Origin: Rhabdophis nuchalis
Lineage: Eukaryota > Chordata > Lepidosauria > Squamata > Natricidae
Reading direction: 5' to 3'
Assembly: GCA_039707465.1 (NCBI GenBank)
Contig: CM077644.1
Coordinates: forward strand, 94,655,375 to 94,719,374
Length of the DNA stretch: 64,000 nucleotides
The notes under the pieces were generated by a model. The model ran no database searches. It was not told where the DNA came from and saw only the letters and a program-made list of their open reading frames with translations. A program made the translations under genes and the position numbers. Below, in pieces: positions 53,390-64,000 of this stretch (within the stretch, counting starts at the first letter, position 1; each line of letters opens with the position of its first letter).

Positions 53390-53820
53390 GGTTGGCCATT
53401 CAAGCTTGGTAGATAATGCTATAGTCAAGCTTTTTGGTTCAGAGACAGGTGATCTCTGTAAGGACATCTACCAAGCCTACCAGACCAGATAGTGTGGGCA
53501 GACTCCTGGTCCCTTCCCTTAAACATTGCCATCTTATGGGATCTAGAAAGTATGCCTTTTCTTTGGTAGCTGTTGCACTTTGGAATACCTGTCCCCTTGA
53601 GGTTAGGCAGGCTCTGACCCTCCTGGTCTTCTAAAAGGCACTCAAGACCTAGATTTTCCCCTGGGTGCTGGGATAGGATGAGATGGATGAGAGGATTTAA
53701 CAATGGCCTGGAAGTGGAAACTTAGCTTTGAAGTCAAGTTTTCAATGTGTGTAGTTTTTAATAGATATATGTATTATGCTGTTTTATTATTGAAGTTGTT
53801 TTAATTGGTAGTTGGAAGAT
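53390..53820 (+). pseudogene. Degenerate LINE RT C-terminal tail (L2-like)
   Basis: Reads GRLLVPSLKHCHLMGSRKYA, FSLVAVALWNTCPLEVRQAL, then a stop and a KALKT-like continuation. The ALWN-x(2)-PLEVR pattern parallels ALWNDLPPELR of L2. A T/A-rich 3' part follows. Clade assignment is uncertain. Confidence 0.5.
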
Positions 53821-53943
53821 AAACAAATACACTTTATAAAAATGTGAGTACTGTGCTATGTTATGGGTGCTGCTTCTCCTAGACTGTTTCTTGATTATCC
53901 AGATACCAGTTATTCATTTACTGACCAATCTTTAATTACTATT

Positions 53944-54112
53944 TCTTCTTCTTCTTCTTCTTCTTCTTCTTCTTCTTCTTCTTCTTCTTCTTCTTCTTCT
54001 TCTTCTTCTTCTTCTTCTTCTTCTTCTTCTTCTTCTTCTTCTTCCTCTTCCTCCTCTTCCTCTTCCTCTTCTTCTCCTCCTCCTCCTCCTCCTTCCTCCT
54101 TCCTTCTTCCTC
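53944..54112. repeat. (CTT)n then (CTC/CTT)n microsatellite
   Basis: CTT units to about 54042, then degenerate CCT/CTT mixture. Long serine, glutamate or arginine frames here are read-through. Confidence 0.97.
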
Positions 54113-54119
54113 CTGCTAG

Positions 54120-55800
54120 CACTCCTCACAAGTATAGAGAATAATTCAATCCCATTAAATTGTACGTACTTAACTAATACACTGATTTAAATCCCTAAAC
54201 TTGGCACCCATTTCAGTGGACTGACATTTTCACTCAGCTACGACCTTCCTCAAAAACAAGAGATGGAGTCATCTGCATGATCCATTTCAGAGTCCTGGCA
54301 ATTTGAGCACATCCCCATAGCTTTAGCCGCTTCTGCCAAAGGTCCTGTGCAGCCAGTGCCTCCGCTCCAAAAGCAATCCAATACATTGACTTCTACTAGC
54401 AGCCAGCTGGAGGCCTTTTGTAATCAGGAACTGGAGATCTAGAGTAGACAGATGACTAATTTACAACACTGTGTAGATGGATTAGGCAGCAGTCTGTTGA
54501 ACATTTGTCAAGATAATTTGGTTTCCATGGAAACAGTTTGTCACAGAGGTTCACATGACAGTGATGGGAAATTTAAACAGGTGCTTGTCTTCAGGCTGGA
54601 TGGGCCCACAGGCAATGGAAATTGGAACTCTATCCAGTTAAACTTCTTGAGAATACTAGATAATATCTGGCTGTCAGCTGAAGGCTGTCCAGCCTTACAT
54701 TTACTGCATCGACAGGAGACAAACAGTTTTCAAGATAATTACCTCTTGTCCAGTATAGAACTCCATTCTATCTTTTAATATGGCAATTTTACTTACATTA
54801 TAACATTTTAACAAGTTTGCTAGATTAAAGCTGAGAGCTACCCACTCTGGATTTGTTATAAAACGTGATTAAAAGTTTGGAACAAACTTCATAAGAAGCT
54901 TTGCAAAACATTTTGCATTAACCTAGAAAGTTCAGTTCTTAGGCTGCAGTAAGTCTTATAGGATGTGAGCTGCTAGATCGAAACAAAGATCTTTTCAGTA
55001 TATGACTTCAGCTGCTTAAATGAATCAAAAGATGCACTTCTAAAACCACTTGGCTTGCTAGATTAAATCTAAAGGACTTGCAAATAGAGATTGCTGGGCC
55101 TGTCCAGTTCTGTATTTACAGTGTACAAAGTACTGCTTTATATAGTATAAGTAAATAAGTGTCTAAATGAGTTCATGAAGCATCTAGAGAATGTTTGAGT
55201 GTCATATGTATTTATAAATATAACTTAACTCAATTTACCTACTAAAATAGATACTGCAAAACCTCATATTGTTCTCCTGCCAGAGGAGTCAAGCATCTGT
55301 AATTCGCTTAGCTTATGATGAAGAACTCCTTCCTTCCTGATTATTAACCATTTCAAATTAAGAACCTGAGCACTGGACAAATATAGTACGTTATGTACTA
55401 GGGAAGAAAAAGTCCCACTGAAAGTAAGAGGATGTATTTCTAAATAAATATACGTAACAGCATGCTGCAAACCACTCTTCTGATGGTAATTTTCTCCAGT
55501 TTTTGAAACAGCTCTAATGTTTTTCCAGATATTTGTTCTCAGGAAGCATTGTGACTTGACAAGCATAGCATCTGACTCAATTATAAATTATCCATACTAA
55601 TTTACTCATAAAGAAAATACATTCATGTTGATTCCTCATTGTGATTACTAAGACCATAATCTTTTCCCATAAACGTTATTGAACAAAACGCCCTTATGCT
55701 TAAGCTAGACCAAGCTACCTGGCCTTCCCATAGTTGAAGGTGCCAATTTTTGAATGAAATCTCTAAAACGCCCAAGTTCTGCCTAAGAACTTGGATGTGT
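54120..55800. other. No recognisable feature over 1.7 kb
   Basis: Single-copy-looking DNA. The frame at 54452-54778 (108 codons) shows no domain or motif that I can name. Confidence 0.45.
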
Positions 55801-55812
55801 TTGGATTGTTTC

Positions 55813-56134
55813 CAGGAGTGGGATTCTACCAGTTTGGGTGAATCCCAGGAGTGGGATTCTACCAGTCTCTGACAATCAGCTGGGGCGAACCGGTTTGTTT
55901 CGATGATCAGGTGGACATGCCCGCCCCTATATCTTCTCAGGCGATTCGTGCAGCAGAGCGGATTGCCGTGCTTCAGCTGTGTTGCTCCCCAGCAGTAATA
56001 TGGAAGGTAAGTATTCTTAACACTGTGCATGTGCACAGAGTGTGTGTCAGGCGTATGCATGCACAAAGCACATGCATGTGCATGAAGCACGCAATCACCG
56101 AACCGGTTGTTAAACCGGCAGGATCTCACCACTG
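55813..56134. mobile_element. hAT-type miniature element (322 bp) with duplicated left end
   Basis: The left end CAGGAGTGGGATTCTACCAG is tandemly repeated (55813 and 55846, a 33-bp step). The right end is AGGATCTCACCACTG. The duplication is ATTGTTTC versus ATTGCTTC (7 of 8; 55805-55812 and 56135-56142). Confidence 0.82.
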
Positions 56135-56142
56135 ATTGCTTC

Positions 56143-56655
56143 ACTTATCAGTGAGAGCTAAGTTACTGAATTGGGATGGAACTGAAAAAAATAGGATGCC
56201 AGGCCTGTGCTTTGCAAATCCTTTGACTGAAAATAGTGAACGAGAAAGAGTAGAACTATGAATCAGAATAACAACTGACATGAGCAGAAGTAAAAACAAA
56301 AACAAAAAACAGCCAAAGTATATAAGATCTTTGGTTGCAGCAGGTCATTGGTTTTCTTTCTGATCAGAAACAGATATGACTTTAGATCAGCGATCGGCAT
56401 TTGGATCATCTTGAATTGGGAGAGTGGGTCTATCACAAAATGAACAGCATCACCCTTTAATCAGAATGTTCACTGTTCTGACCCCCCCTTTCTCCGACTA
56501 ATACAAGACTGGCTGCTTGCCACTGACTCTCTTGGCTGCTTGCCTGAATGACTCTGAACAGATACGAAGCTTCCTAACTTGACTAAATACGAACCTGAAA
56601 ATCAACACGAATAAACACGAACCTAGAAATCCAACGTTGTTCTCTGCAAGGACTT
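56143..56655. other. No recognisable feature
   Basis: Nothing supported. Confidence 0.4.
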
Positions 56656-56745
56656 TCTTAGCAATACAATACAATACAATACAATAGCAGAGTTGAAAGG
56701 GACCTTGTAGGTCTTCTAGTCCAACCCCCTGCATGGGCAGGAACG

Positions 56746-57843
56746 TTATACCATTTCAGACAAATGGCTGTCTAACATCTTTTTAAAGACTTCCAGGGTT
56801 GGGGCATTCACAACTGCTGGAGGCAAGCTGTTCCAGAGGTTAATTGTTCTTACTGTTAGGAAATTTCTCCTTAGTTCTAAGTTGCTTCTCTCCTTGGTTA
56901 GTTTCCACCCATTGCTTCTTGTCCTGCCCCCAGGTGCCTTGGAGAAAAGTTTGACTCCCTCTTCTTTGTGGCACCCACTGAGATATCGGAACACTGCTAT
57001 CATGTCTCCCCTGGTCCTTCTCTTCATCAAACTAGACATACCCAGCTCCTGCAGCCGTTCTTCATATGTCTTAGTCTCCAGTCCTCTAATCATCTTGGTT
57101 GCTCTTCTTTGCACTCTTTCCAGAGTCTCCACGTCTTTTCTACATCGTGGCGACCAAAACTGTATGCAGTATTCCAAGTGTGGCCTTACCAAGGCACTAT
57201 ACAGTGGCATTAACACTTCACGCGATCTAGATTCTATCCCTCTGTTGATGCAGCCTAGAACTGTGTTGGCTTTTTTGGCAGCTGCTGCACACTGCTGGCT
57301 CATATTTAAATGGTTGTCCACTAGGATTCCGAGATCCCTCTCACAGTTGCTACTATTGAGCAAGGTACCACCTATACTGTACTTGTGCATTTGGTTTTTC
57401 TTGCCTATATGTAGGACCTTACTTTTTTCACAATTGAATTTCATTTTATTAGACAGTGCCCAGTGTTCAAGTTTGTCTAGATCCTTCTGTATCTTAAGCC
57501 TATCTTCTGGAGTGTTGGCTATTCCTGCCAGCTTGGTGTCGTCTGCGAATTTGATGAGTTCCCCATTTATCCCCTCATCCAAATCGTTGATGAAGATGTT
57601 AAAGAGTACTGGGCCTAAAACAGAGCCTTGGGGGACTCCACTGCATACTTCCTTCCATGTAGATGCAGTTCCATTGAGGACTACACGTTGAGTGCGGTTG
57701 GTCAGCCAGTTACGAATCCATTTGGTGGTGCTGCTGTCTAACCCACAATTTTCTACTTTATCTAATAGTAGGTTATGGTCTACTTTATCAAATGCCTTAC
57801 TGAAGTCCAGGTAAATTATATCAACAGCATTCCTCTGGTCCAC
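56746..57843 (-). pseudogene. CR1 reverse transcriptase, 365 codons
   Basis: Covers the RT palm, thumb and C-terminus. Residues 8-22 are the DIIYLDFSKAFDKVD block, GVPQGSVLGPVLFN is at about 69-82, and the catalytic FADDTKLAG is at about 99-107. LSNKMKFNCEKSKVLHIG follows, then IRGLE and RRTRGDMIAVFRYLSG, and it ends HLSEMV. This stretch is open. It belongs in the same protein as the 58002-58784 frame but is separated by a frameshift near 58035 in a T-rich run that is one base longer than in the copy at 1-1231. Confidence 0.93.
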
Positions 57844-58001
57844 TGATTTTGTTACTTTGTCAAAGAATGCAATTAGATTTGTCTGGCATGATCTGTTTTT
57901 GACAAACCCATGTTGGCTTTTGGCTATTACTTTGTTTGCTTCTAGGTGTTCACTTATTTGTTGTTTAATTATCTTTTCCAGAATCTTTCCTGGTATTGAG
58001 G

Positions 58002-58784
58002 TCAGGCTGATGGGTCTATAGTTTCCTGGATCTGTTTTTTTTTCCCTTTTTTGAAGATGGGAACCACATCTGCTCTTTTCCAGTCTTCTGGCAGTTCCCC
58101 GGTGCTCCAGGATCTCTGAAAGATATAGTTCAGTGGTTCTGAGATCTCGTCTGCCAGTTCCTTCAGAACCCTGGGGTGTAATCCATCCGGTCCTGGTGAT
58201 TTGAACTCGTCCAGGGCAGACAGGTGCTCACTTACCATTTTCTTCCCTATTTCAACTTGTGTTCCTAATCTGATATTTGTGGTGCTGTTTTTGATTGATT
58301 GGACTGTTTTATCCCTTTGTGTAAAGACAGATGCAAAAAAAGAGTTAAATAGTTCTGCTTTCTCCCTGTTGCTTATCATCTTCTTGCCATTTTCTCCCAG
58401 CAGTGGACCAATTGTTTCCTTAACTTTTTTCTTATTTTTAACATGTTGGAAGAAGCTTTTTTTGTTATTTTTTACTTTTTTGGCAAGCCTTTCTTCATTG
58501 TGAGCCTTAGCTTTCCTCACTTCATCTTTACAGGCTCGGGCTATTTGCTGATATTTTGCCTTGGTTATGTCCCCCTTTTTCCACTTTTTATATTTATCCT
58601 TTTTGTCTTTCAATTTGTCAGAGAGTTCTTTATGCAGCCATGCTGGTTTCTTTTGGGAACTGTTATTTTTCTTCTTCATTGGTATTGCGCTGGACTGGGC
58701 TTTTATAATCTCATTTTTCAAAATTTCCCAAGCTTCTTGAGTTGTTTTCCCCTTGAGGATTCTCATCCATGGAATCCTTCCCAA
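58002..58784 (-). pseudogene. CR1 ORF2 linker and RT N-terminus, 260 codons
   Basis: The lysine-rich linker (KDKKDKYKKWKKGDITKAKY, and YQQIARACKDEVRKAKAHNE) leads to the start of RT (SPGPDGLHPRVLKELADEIS, and SWSTGELPEDWKRADVVPIF). The frame ends after the homopolymer frameshift. The endonuclease that should precede it is lost at the 5' truncation. Confidence 0.9.
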
Positions 58785-58835
58785 GCTCTCTCTGAGTTTA
58801 TTGAAATTAGCTCTCTTGAAGTCTAAGACTCTAGT

Positions 58836-58960
58836 GTTAGGTTTAGGGTTAGGTTTAGGTTTAGGTTTAGGTTTAGGTTTAGGGTTAGGGTTAGGGTTAG
58901 GGTTAGGGTTAGGGTTAGGGTTAGGGTTAGGGTTAGGGTTAGGGTTAGGGTTAGGGTTAG
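58836..58960. repeat. Interstitial telomeric repeat, (TTAGGT)n then (TTAGGG)n
   Basis: About 21 hexamers over 125 bp. The first few are mostly TTAGGT, after which perfect TTAGGG units run to the end. It abuts the truncated 5' end of the CR1 on one side and an unrelated sequence on the other. The array reads TTAGGG on the plus strand. Confidence 0.96.
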
Positions 58961-58964
58961 CAAA

Positions 58965-59253
58965 GACTTACTTTTAAACCCTCTTGGGAGGGGCCAGTCA
59001 TTAGGCAGCTGGAACTAATTCAAATCCTACTAGTTCTCTTCTGATGCAATTGAAGCCTCCTTTTTTCAGCCCTTTTCATTCTAGCATCAGGGACAAACTG
59101 GCCCTGATCCTCCCCACTACTCCAAGACCCAGGTGCCTCCTGATGACCAGCCGGGTTCTCTGCTCTCTCCAGGTTACCCTCCTCCTCCAGAGCAGACTCA
59201 TAGGATTCCTCACTAGAGGAATCCATCAGCAGCTCATCTGGAGCCACAACACT
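58965..59253 (-). other. Unassigned acidic frame, possibly LTR-element derived
   Basis: A minus frame of 75 codons (59247-59020) is acidic at the N-terminus (ELLMDSSSEESYESALEEEG) and basic at the end (KRAEKRRLQLHQKRTSRI). The minus-strand sequence starts TGTTGTGGCTCC at 59253 and later has CCAGCTGCCTAATGACTGG and a TTTAAAAG box, suggestive of an LTR or gag edge. I do not recognise the family. Confidence 0.3.
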
Positions 59254-60085
59254 TCACTAACTTCTTAGAATGCTTTCAGATACCAGTAGAGATTTTATGG
59301 GTCCCAGAGATATCCTTCAAGTAAATATGTTATTAGTGGCATTATTGTTATTACATTGGGGGTTTTTTAAGTCAAATGGGACAGTGTGTGTGTGTGTGTG
59401 TTACTTAATGGGCTGTGAGACAGTCTAGGCAACAGTGTGATAGATGAAAACTAAGTCCATAGCAGTAATGTAATTTGGGTTTCAGAATTAACTGGAAAGT
59501 AAAGGCAGGAAGAGTGGAAGTGCTTTTAGGCTAGCAAGACTGATATCAGTCTTTCAAGATAGTTCAGACCAAGAAATTAAAATTATAAATACTAAGAGTA
59601 CTTTTATTGTAAGTTTACTGCAACAAATTCTTGCAAGATTTACCTCAGTAAAGCAGAAACAAAGAGAAGTGTAGTTACAAGACTTTCTGAAAGAGCTGTA
59701 CTTCCAATGATACAACTCGCCGATAGTGTTAGTGGCATTAGTCATGACATATTGAGGAGCACTGGTGTGTATTTATAGGAGATACTACTCTCCTAGAAAT
59801 TTCGGCAGTTGACTTTGGAGAGTCATCTCATCCACATGCATCGAATGTAGCTGGCTCAGCAGAAGCAGGAAAAGGCCCTTGTGTCATTGTTTATGCTGTC
59901 CTTGTATCCTACAGTAGACAAGGGAGGGGAAATGAATTAAGCAGCAGCAGAGACAAAGAATGGCTTGAAACATGTCCTGGATCCCTATTTTTCTTCAGGA
60001 AAACCAATAAAATTCATCTACCAGTCTAATTTAAAAAAAAAATCAGAGCATTTGCCCATCTATCCTGGTAATGGACTCTTTAAGT
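59254..60085. other. No recognisable feature; short (TG)n
   Basis: A (TG)n tract at 59385-59402. No supported gene. Confidence 0.45.
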
Positions 60086-60093
60086 AGATAAGC

Positions 60094-60196
60094 CAATGTT
60101 TCCCAACCTTGGCAACTTGAAGATGCATTCGCTGGCTGGGGAACTCTGGGAGTTGAAGTCCAGGCATCTTCAAGTTGCCACAGTTGGGAAACCCTG
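60094..60196. mobile_element. Palindromic hAT-like miniature element, copy 6, decayed
   Basis: The arms CAATGTTTCCCAACCTTGGC and GCCACAGTTGGGAAACCCTG are imperfect complements. The centre resembles the other copies (GGCTGGGGAACTCTGGGAG). The flanks match poorly, consistent with age. Confidence 0.75.
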
Positions 60197-60204
60197 AATC
60201 TAAG

Positions 60205-60990
60205 CCATAATGAAGAGACTACCTATTAAAGAAGAGGCTACATGTTGTACCTCAGTAGGACGTATACATTTAGATGTACCTCCTTGGACTTTGCAGGATT
60301 GGGTGATTCTAGTATGTCATTTCTCTGTAATATGGAAATTAATTATTCTAATTTGTTAAAACAGAATTATGCCTACGGGCCAAAGGGTTCTGTGTTCTTC
60401 AAGGAAAGGACATGCTGGTGGTAATGATGTGCACATTCCCACGGATTTTGGATATTTGAAGAGCAGGATTCATTTTTGTATCCTAAAACCAAATCTTTTC
60501 AGGTATCTTTCTGTTTAAATGGAAAGGAAGGATACGAAACACATTACTTATTGCGGGAGAGTCATCAATATTTTAATTTATTTCATCAAGAAATTACAGA
60601 GATGTCCTTCCTTGATCAATGTTTTAAAAGTGTCACTCCTGCATCAGAAAGAGAAGGATGCTGTTCTCTAAAATGCAGCCCTGAAAAAATAACTATTTCA
60701 TATTTCTGAACAGGAACTCTGACCTCAGAGAAATCCCCCAAGTAGGAAGCTATGTAAAAAGAGGATTCACCTTGATTGCTTCAAGGCACTGTTGTGTCTT
60801 TTACCTGAGAATATCCACCGAAGGTCACATCCCAGGAGTATGATAAAAATAAAGATTGTACTCTCTGCAAAAGAATTAAAGCTGGTATCAATACGTATAA
60901 AAAAAGAGAACTCAAGACATCATTATCTGGAACTAAGAATAGTATGCCCTCATCTAATCAGAAATCGTATGTACCAAAGTGAATTGGGAG
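60205..60990. other. No recognisable feature
   Basis: Small plus frames at 60476-60709 and 60792-61139 have no motif that I can name. Confidence 0.4.
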
Positions 60991-60994
60991 GGGG

Positions 60995-61725
60995 GAACAA
61001 GAAGGAGAGTAGAAAGAGTGCAGAGAAGAGCAACAAAGATGATAAGGGGTCTGGAACAGGGGTGGGTTGCTGCCAGCATTACTGCCGGTTTGGTGCCGTG
61101 CATTTGCACTTGCACTTGCACTTGTGGAGTTGCCTGTAAATAGGTCTGCGCATACGCAGAACATTTTAAAATGCAAAAACAAAATGCCGCGGTGACCGGG
61201 GAACTGGTTCAGGGGCGTGACAAGCCTTCCACCCCTATCGGTTCGGTGACCCAGTCACAATTTACACTGCTGGTTCGCCCGAACCGGTGTGACCCACCTC
61301 TGGTCTGGAGGCTTCACCATATGATGGATGAATACCTAGTTAAGGGAACTAGTTATGTCTAGCCTATCAAATAGAAGTATTAGGGATGACATGATAGCTC
61401 TTTTCCAGAGCTTAAGAGATTGTCATAGAGAAGAGAAGATCAACTTAGTTACCAAAGCACCTGAGGGCAGGACAAGAAGCAATGGGCAAGAGAGGGAGGG
61501 AGGGAGGGAGGGAGGGAAGGAGGGTGAGAGAAAGAGACAGAGAGAGACCCAGCCTAGAACTAAGGAAAAATTTCCTTACTGAGAACAATTCATAAAATGA
61601 ATGAAACAGCTTGCCTCTAGAAATTGTGGGTGTGCCATCACTGGAGGTTTTCTAGAAGAAATTGGGCAACTCTTTGTCTGGAACAGGGTTTGGACTACAA
61701 GACCTCTAAGGTCCCTTCCAACCAG
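60995..61725 (+). pseudogene. Degenerate CR1 3' part with nested hAT element and (GGGA)n
   Basis: Matches CR1 around AGTGCAGAGAAGAGCAACAA before the hAT insertion at 61057. After it come ACATGATAGCTCTTTTCCAG, GCAGGACAAGAAGCAATGGG and GGTCCCTTCCAACC. A GGGA tract at 61494-61525 interrupts it. Many indels; no usable frame. Confidence 0.75.
61057..61302. mobile_element. hAT-like miniature element (246 bp) inside CR1
   Basis: Ends are CAGGGGTGGGTTGCTGCC and TGTGACCCACCTCTG. The duplication is GTCTGGAA versus GTCTGGAG (7 of 8; 61049-61056 and 61303-61310). The duplication lies in CR1 sequence, so the element inserted after the CR1. Related to 12951-13249. Confidence 0.82.
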
Positions 61726-63620
61726 GGGTAAAATGCTACAGGTTCAGCTTGGTTTGCCTGAATTGGTAGTAGAAAATGCTACCGGTTTGGGCGAATCAGT
61801 ATTTCCAAAGATCAGCTGGGTGACAATCAGCTGTGATGCGTGATTTATATTAGCTAGAATTGTTGAATTTCCTCCTTTCTAGCTAATCTAAATTGTGTGG
61901 CACAGCAGATCCCCCCCCCCCTTGCTGTTCTACTTATCTTTGCAGGCTGTAGGCTTCAAAATGTTCCTTTTTTAGCTCTGCATATGCTCGGTAGCAGATT
62001 CACCAAGCTGGTAGCAGACGTCACATTGCTGCTTCCAACCCCGTTAGTCTATGTTCTATGAATGAGGATGCCACCTGGATTAATAAGCACTTAAGTGGCA
62101 GCTTCTAAATCAAGGTTGCACAAGACAATTTAGCCTTGCAACTGACCAAATATAAAAGATCTGTAACAAAAAAACCCAACCCAATGGAAATTCTCTGTCT
62201 GGACTGAATGCTTGGGCCAGTTCTGGTTGCAAGAGTTAGAATGAATGAGTGAGAACGAAAGTGTGGGTGATAAACATTCTAATGCAATACAATATAGCCG
62301 CACTTGGAATTCTATCTGCCTTTACCTTGCTAACAGATCTTAGCTGTTTCTCCAAATCCTGTCTAAGGAAAAGTTAGGAAAAGAATTGCTGCTGAGTGAT
62401 GCATGTGTGTTTTCCTAAATAAATTTCCCTATTTATCAGAACTGTACAAGATGAGTTCTTTCCAGAGAAGCCAGTCACAGTTACACAGAATTATCAATCA
62501 AGGAGAGTAGGATGAGTCTGAGTTTAGTAAACAAAAATATATCATTGTGGACATTAGACCATAAAGCCTCTCAAAGAAAGGAAAGAGATTGCACTTAAGT
62601 GAGACTTATAAAACTACATGGTTGCTTAGAATTCAGTAGAAAAGTTCACTAAAGAAGTTTCAAGTTCCTAAGAAAAGTTCCCTAAAAGTTAAAAAAAATT
62701 GAACCAATGGTATTATGAAGTACACTGTCTACTTATTACTTTGTGAAATCTGCTTACAATGATATCAATATGGATTTTGAACACTTAAGAAAAAAATTCA
62801 GCTTCTGTTAAAATATTCATGACTGGGAGAGACATGGGGAACAAGGTCAGCCAATGAATAGGCATAGCAACTAAGTCAGCCAATGGGAGCTTAAACAGAT
62901 CTGAGTCTGTGTAGAGAATTGAAATAGAAACTTAAGCAGTCTGCTGCTCTGAGAAGTAAGAAAGCAGTCTGGCTGGGCTTCTCTGCTGAAATGTAACTCT
63001 CCTGCCTTGTGTTTACTTGGAAGAGCCACCTGCTGGTATTGTACATTTATTCATCTATTCTTAGGTACATAAAGAAGTTAATGAATCCTGATGCATCAGT
63101 TATTTGTCTGTGCTTCTGGATTTGAATTTATGCAACAAACTCGGACAGGTTCTTATTGACTCAGGTGAGATTTCTCAATCCTTCCAGGTCATGAAAGAGG
63201 ACTGGAAAAGATAAGAAGAATTTTGCATGGGTAAGCCCGGTGAAGCAAACGAATGATCTGGTTTCTGGAATCACAGTCTGAGTTACCTGGATAATAAACT
63301 GATGCCATGGGCTGACTTGCACTTTACAAGAATAAAAATGTGTTGGGTCAAAATATGGTGACCTTGATGAGGAAAGCCTTCAACTAAATCCCATGGAGTT
63401 TGGAGAAGAAAAAGAGTTCATATGAAGACTTGTAGCTATTTTTTTTAAAAAAATGGACCTATTCAATTATTCAGTAAAAATTCATAAAGAATATTAGTTC
63501 ATAAAGCTCATGGCTTAATGATGCCCATCATATGGGAAATGTTTAAGATAAGCTTGTAATCTTAATAGCAGAAAATAAATATGATTTAATAGACATAATA
63601 GAGGCCTGGTGGAATGACTA
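61726..63620. other. Mostly unassigned; possible old hAT and LTR pieces
   Basis: 61730-61830 has ACCGGTTTGGGCGAAT motifs like hAT miniatures but no clear ends. 62820-63137 has two CAGCCAATG boxes and ends TTATGCAACA, which may be an old LTR; I found no matching flank. Otherwise nothing supported. Confidence 0.3.
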
Positions 63621-63624
63621 AAAA

Positions 63625-63955
63625 GGTAAGGTAAAGGTTCCCCTCACACATATGTGCTGGTCGTTCCTAACTCTAGGGGACAGTACTCATCTCTGTTTCA
63701 AAGCCAAAGAGCCAGTGCTGTCCGAAGATGTCTCCATGGTCATGCATGACTAAACACCAAAGGCACACGGAACACTGTTACCTTCATACCAAAGTTGGTC
63801 TCTATTTTTCTACCTGCATTTTTGCATGCTTTGGAACTGCTAGGTTGGCAGAAGCTGGGACAAGTAAGGGGAGCTCACTCTGTTATGCAGCACTAGGGAT
63901 TCAAACTGTTGACCTTTCAATCAACAAGCTCTTAGCTGCTGAGCCACCACCCACC
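63625..63955 (-). mobile_element. tRNA-derived SINE, copy 2
   Basis: Minus strand. Shares the body with 35451-35787 (CAAAGCCAAAGAGCCAGTGC, GGAACTGCTAGGTTGGCAG). The 3' end is at 63625 with GGTAAGGTAAAGG repeats. The tRNA-like head near 63895-63955 is more diverged, and the B box has lost its CG (GATTCAAACT). Confidence 0.85.
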
Positions 63956-64000
63956 TGGATAACTGAAGGATATGGCTTATTCAAAAGAAACAGAAGAACT

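Larger units (their letters stand above)
56663..58835 (-). mobile_element. CR1 LINE, 2.2 kb, 5'-truncated
   Basis: Longest CR1 in the window, minus strand. The 3' tail (AATAC)n at 56663-56688 is followed by AGCAGAGTTGAAAGGGACC. It extends up through RT and the linker before RT, and stops at about 58835 where a telomeric repeat starts. There is no endonuclease. The (AATAC)n tail is a microsatellite seeded by the element itself. Confidence 0.95.

Noticed and set aside
53863..54144. Poly-serine, poly-glutamate and poly-arginine frames
   Set aside because: Read-through of the CTT/CTC microsatellite on both strands.
56882..57691. 269-codon plus-strand frame
   Set aside because: Antisense shadow of the CR1 reverse transcriptase; the same shadow occurs at 212-589 and 27905-28462.
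58753..58977. LGLGLG repeat frame
   Set aside because: Translation of the telomeric hexamer array.

Overview
This window looks like vertebrate intergenic DNA, most likely from a squamate reptile and probably a snake. The evidence is CR1 and L2 LINEs, squamate-type tRNA SINEs, ORF1-bearing L1 elements, hAT and TA-flanked miniature transposons, a very high microsatellite load, CR1 3' ends that grade into (AATAC/AATAG)n tails, and a long Bkm-like (GATA/CTAT)n tract. I recognise no host protein-coding exon, tRNA, rRNA or CRISPR array. Every convincing reading frame belongs to a retroelement, and most other long frames are read-through of simple repeats. The species call is inference from repeat content.

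Layout. 0-1.2 kb: minus-strand CR1 running off the window edge. 1.8-5.0 kb: complete Ty3/gypsy-type LTR element (minus) with 380-bp LTRs that look identical, a 5-bp target duplication, an open gag-protease frame and a large deletion removing most of RT, RNase H and integrase. 5-12 kb: old sequence with small foldback elements, a CR1 tail and an L2 tail. 12.1-15.9 kb: two hAT-type miniature elements in inverted orientation; one has acquired the other's flanking DNA. 16.3-20.1 kb: more hAT miniatures. 20.4-22.4 kb: L1-like element with ORF1 and no ORF2. 22.8-23.1 kb: solo LTR. 27.6-28.4 kb: TA-flanked miniature split by a CR1. 29.2-30.4 kb: hAT-type element with a second, GC-rich hAT element nested in it. 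31.4-32.0 kb: Bkm-like tract. 33.2-35.3 kb: second ORF1-only L1 with a full-length ORF1. 35.4-37.6 kb: SINE and two LTRs. 37.8-40.0 kb: two L2 tails, one split by an ORF-less L1 derivative. 40.9-48.6 kb: solo LTRs, L1 ORF2 remnants, hAT miniatures and simple repeats. 48.6-49.2 kb: third ORF2-less L1. 50.7-53.0 kb: TA-flanked element split by an L2 with a 346-codon RT frame. 56.7-59.0 kb: long 5'-truncated CR1 abutting an interstitial telomeric array. 59-64 kb: old CR1, hAT and SINE remnants.

How the parts relate. The autonomous LINEs (CR1, L2, L1) encode reverse transcriptase. The ORF1-only L1s, the ORF-less L1, the SINEs, the deleted gypsy element and all the miniature DNA transposons depend on proteins supplied elsewhere. 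Many insertion boundaries are supported by target-site duplications read directly from the sequence (8 bp for hAT-like, 5 bp for LTR, 11-22 bp for LINE/SINE), which also gives the order of nesting. The points most worth a second look are the ORF1-only L1 lineage, the inverted copy-and-paste between the 12-kb and 15-kb hAT elements, the GC-rich cargo at 29.3-30.1 kb, and the telomeric array at the CR1 5' junction.
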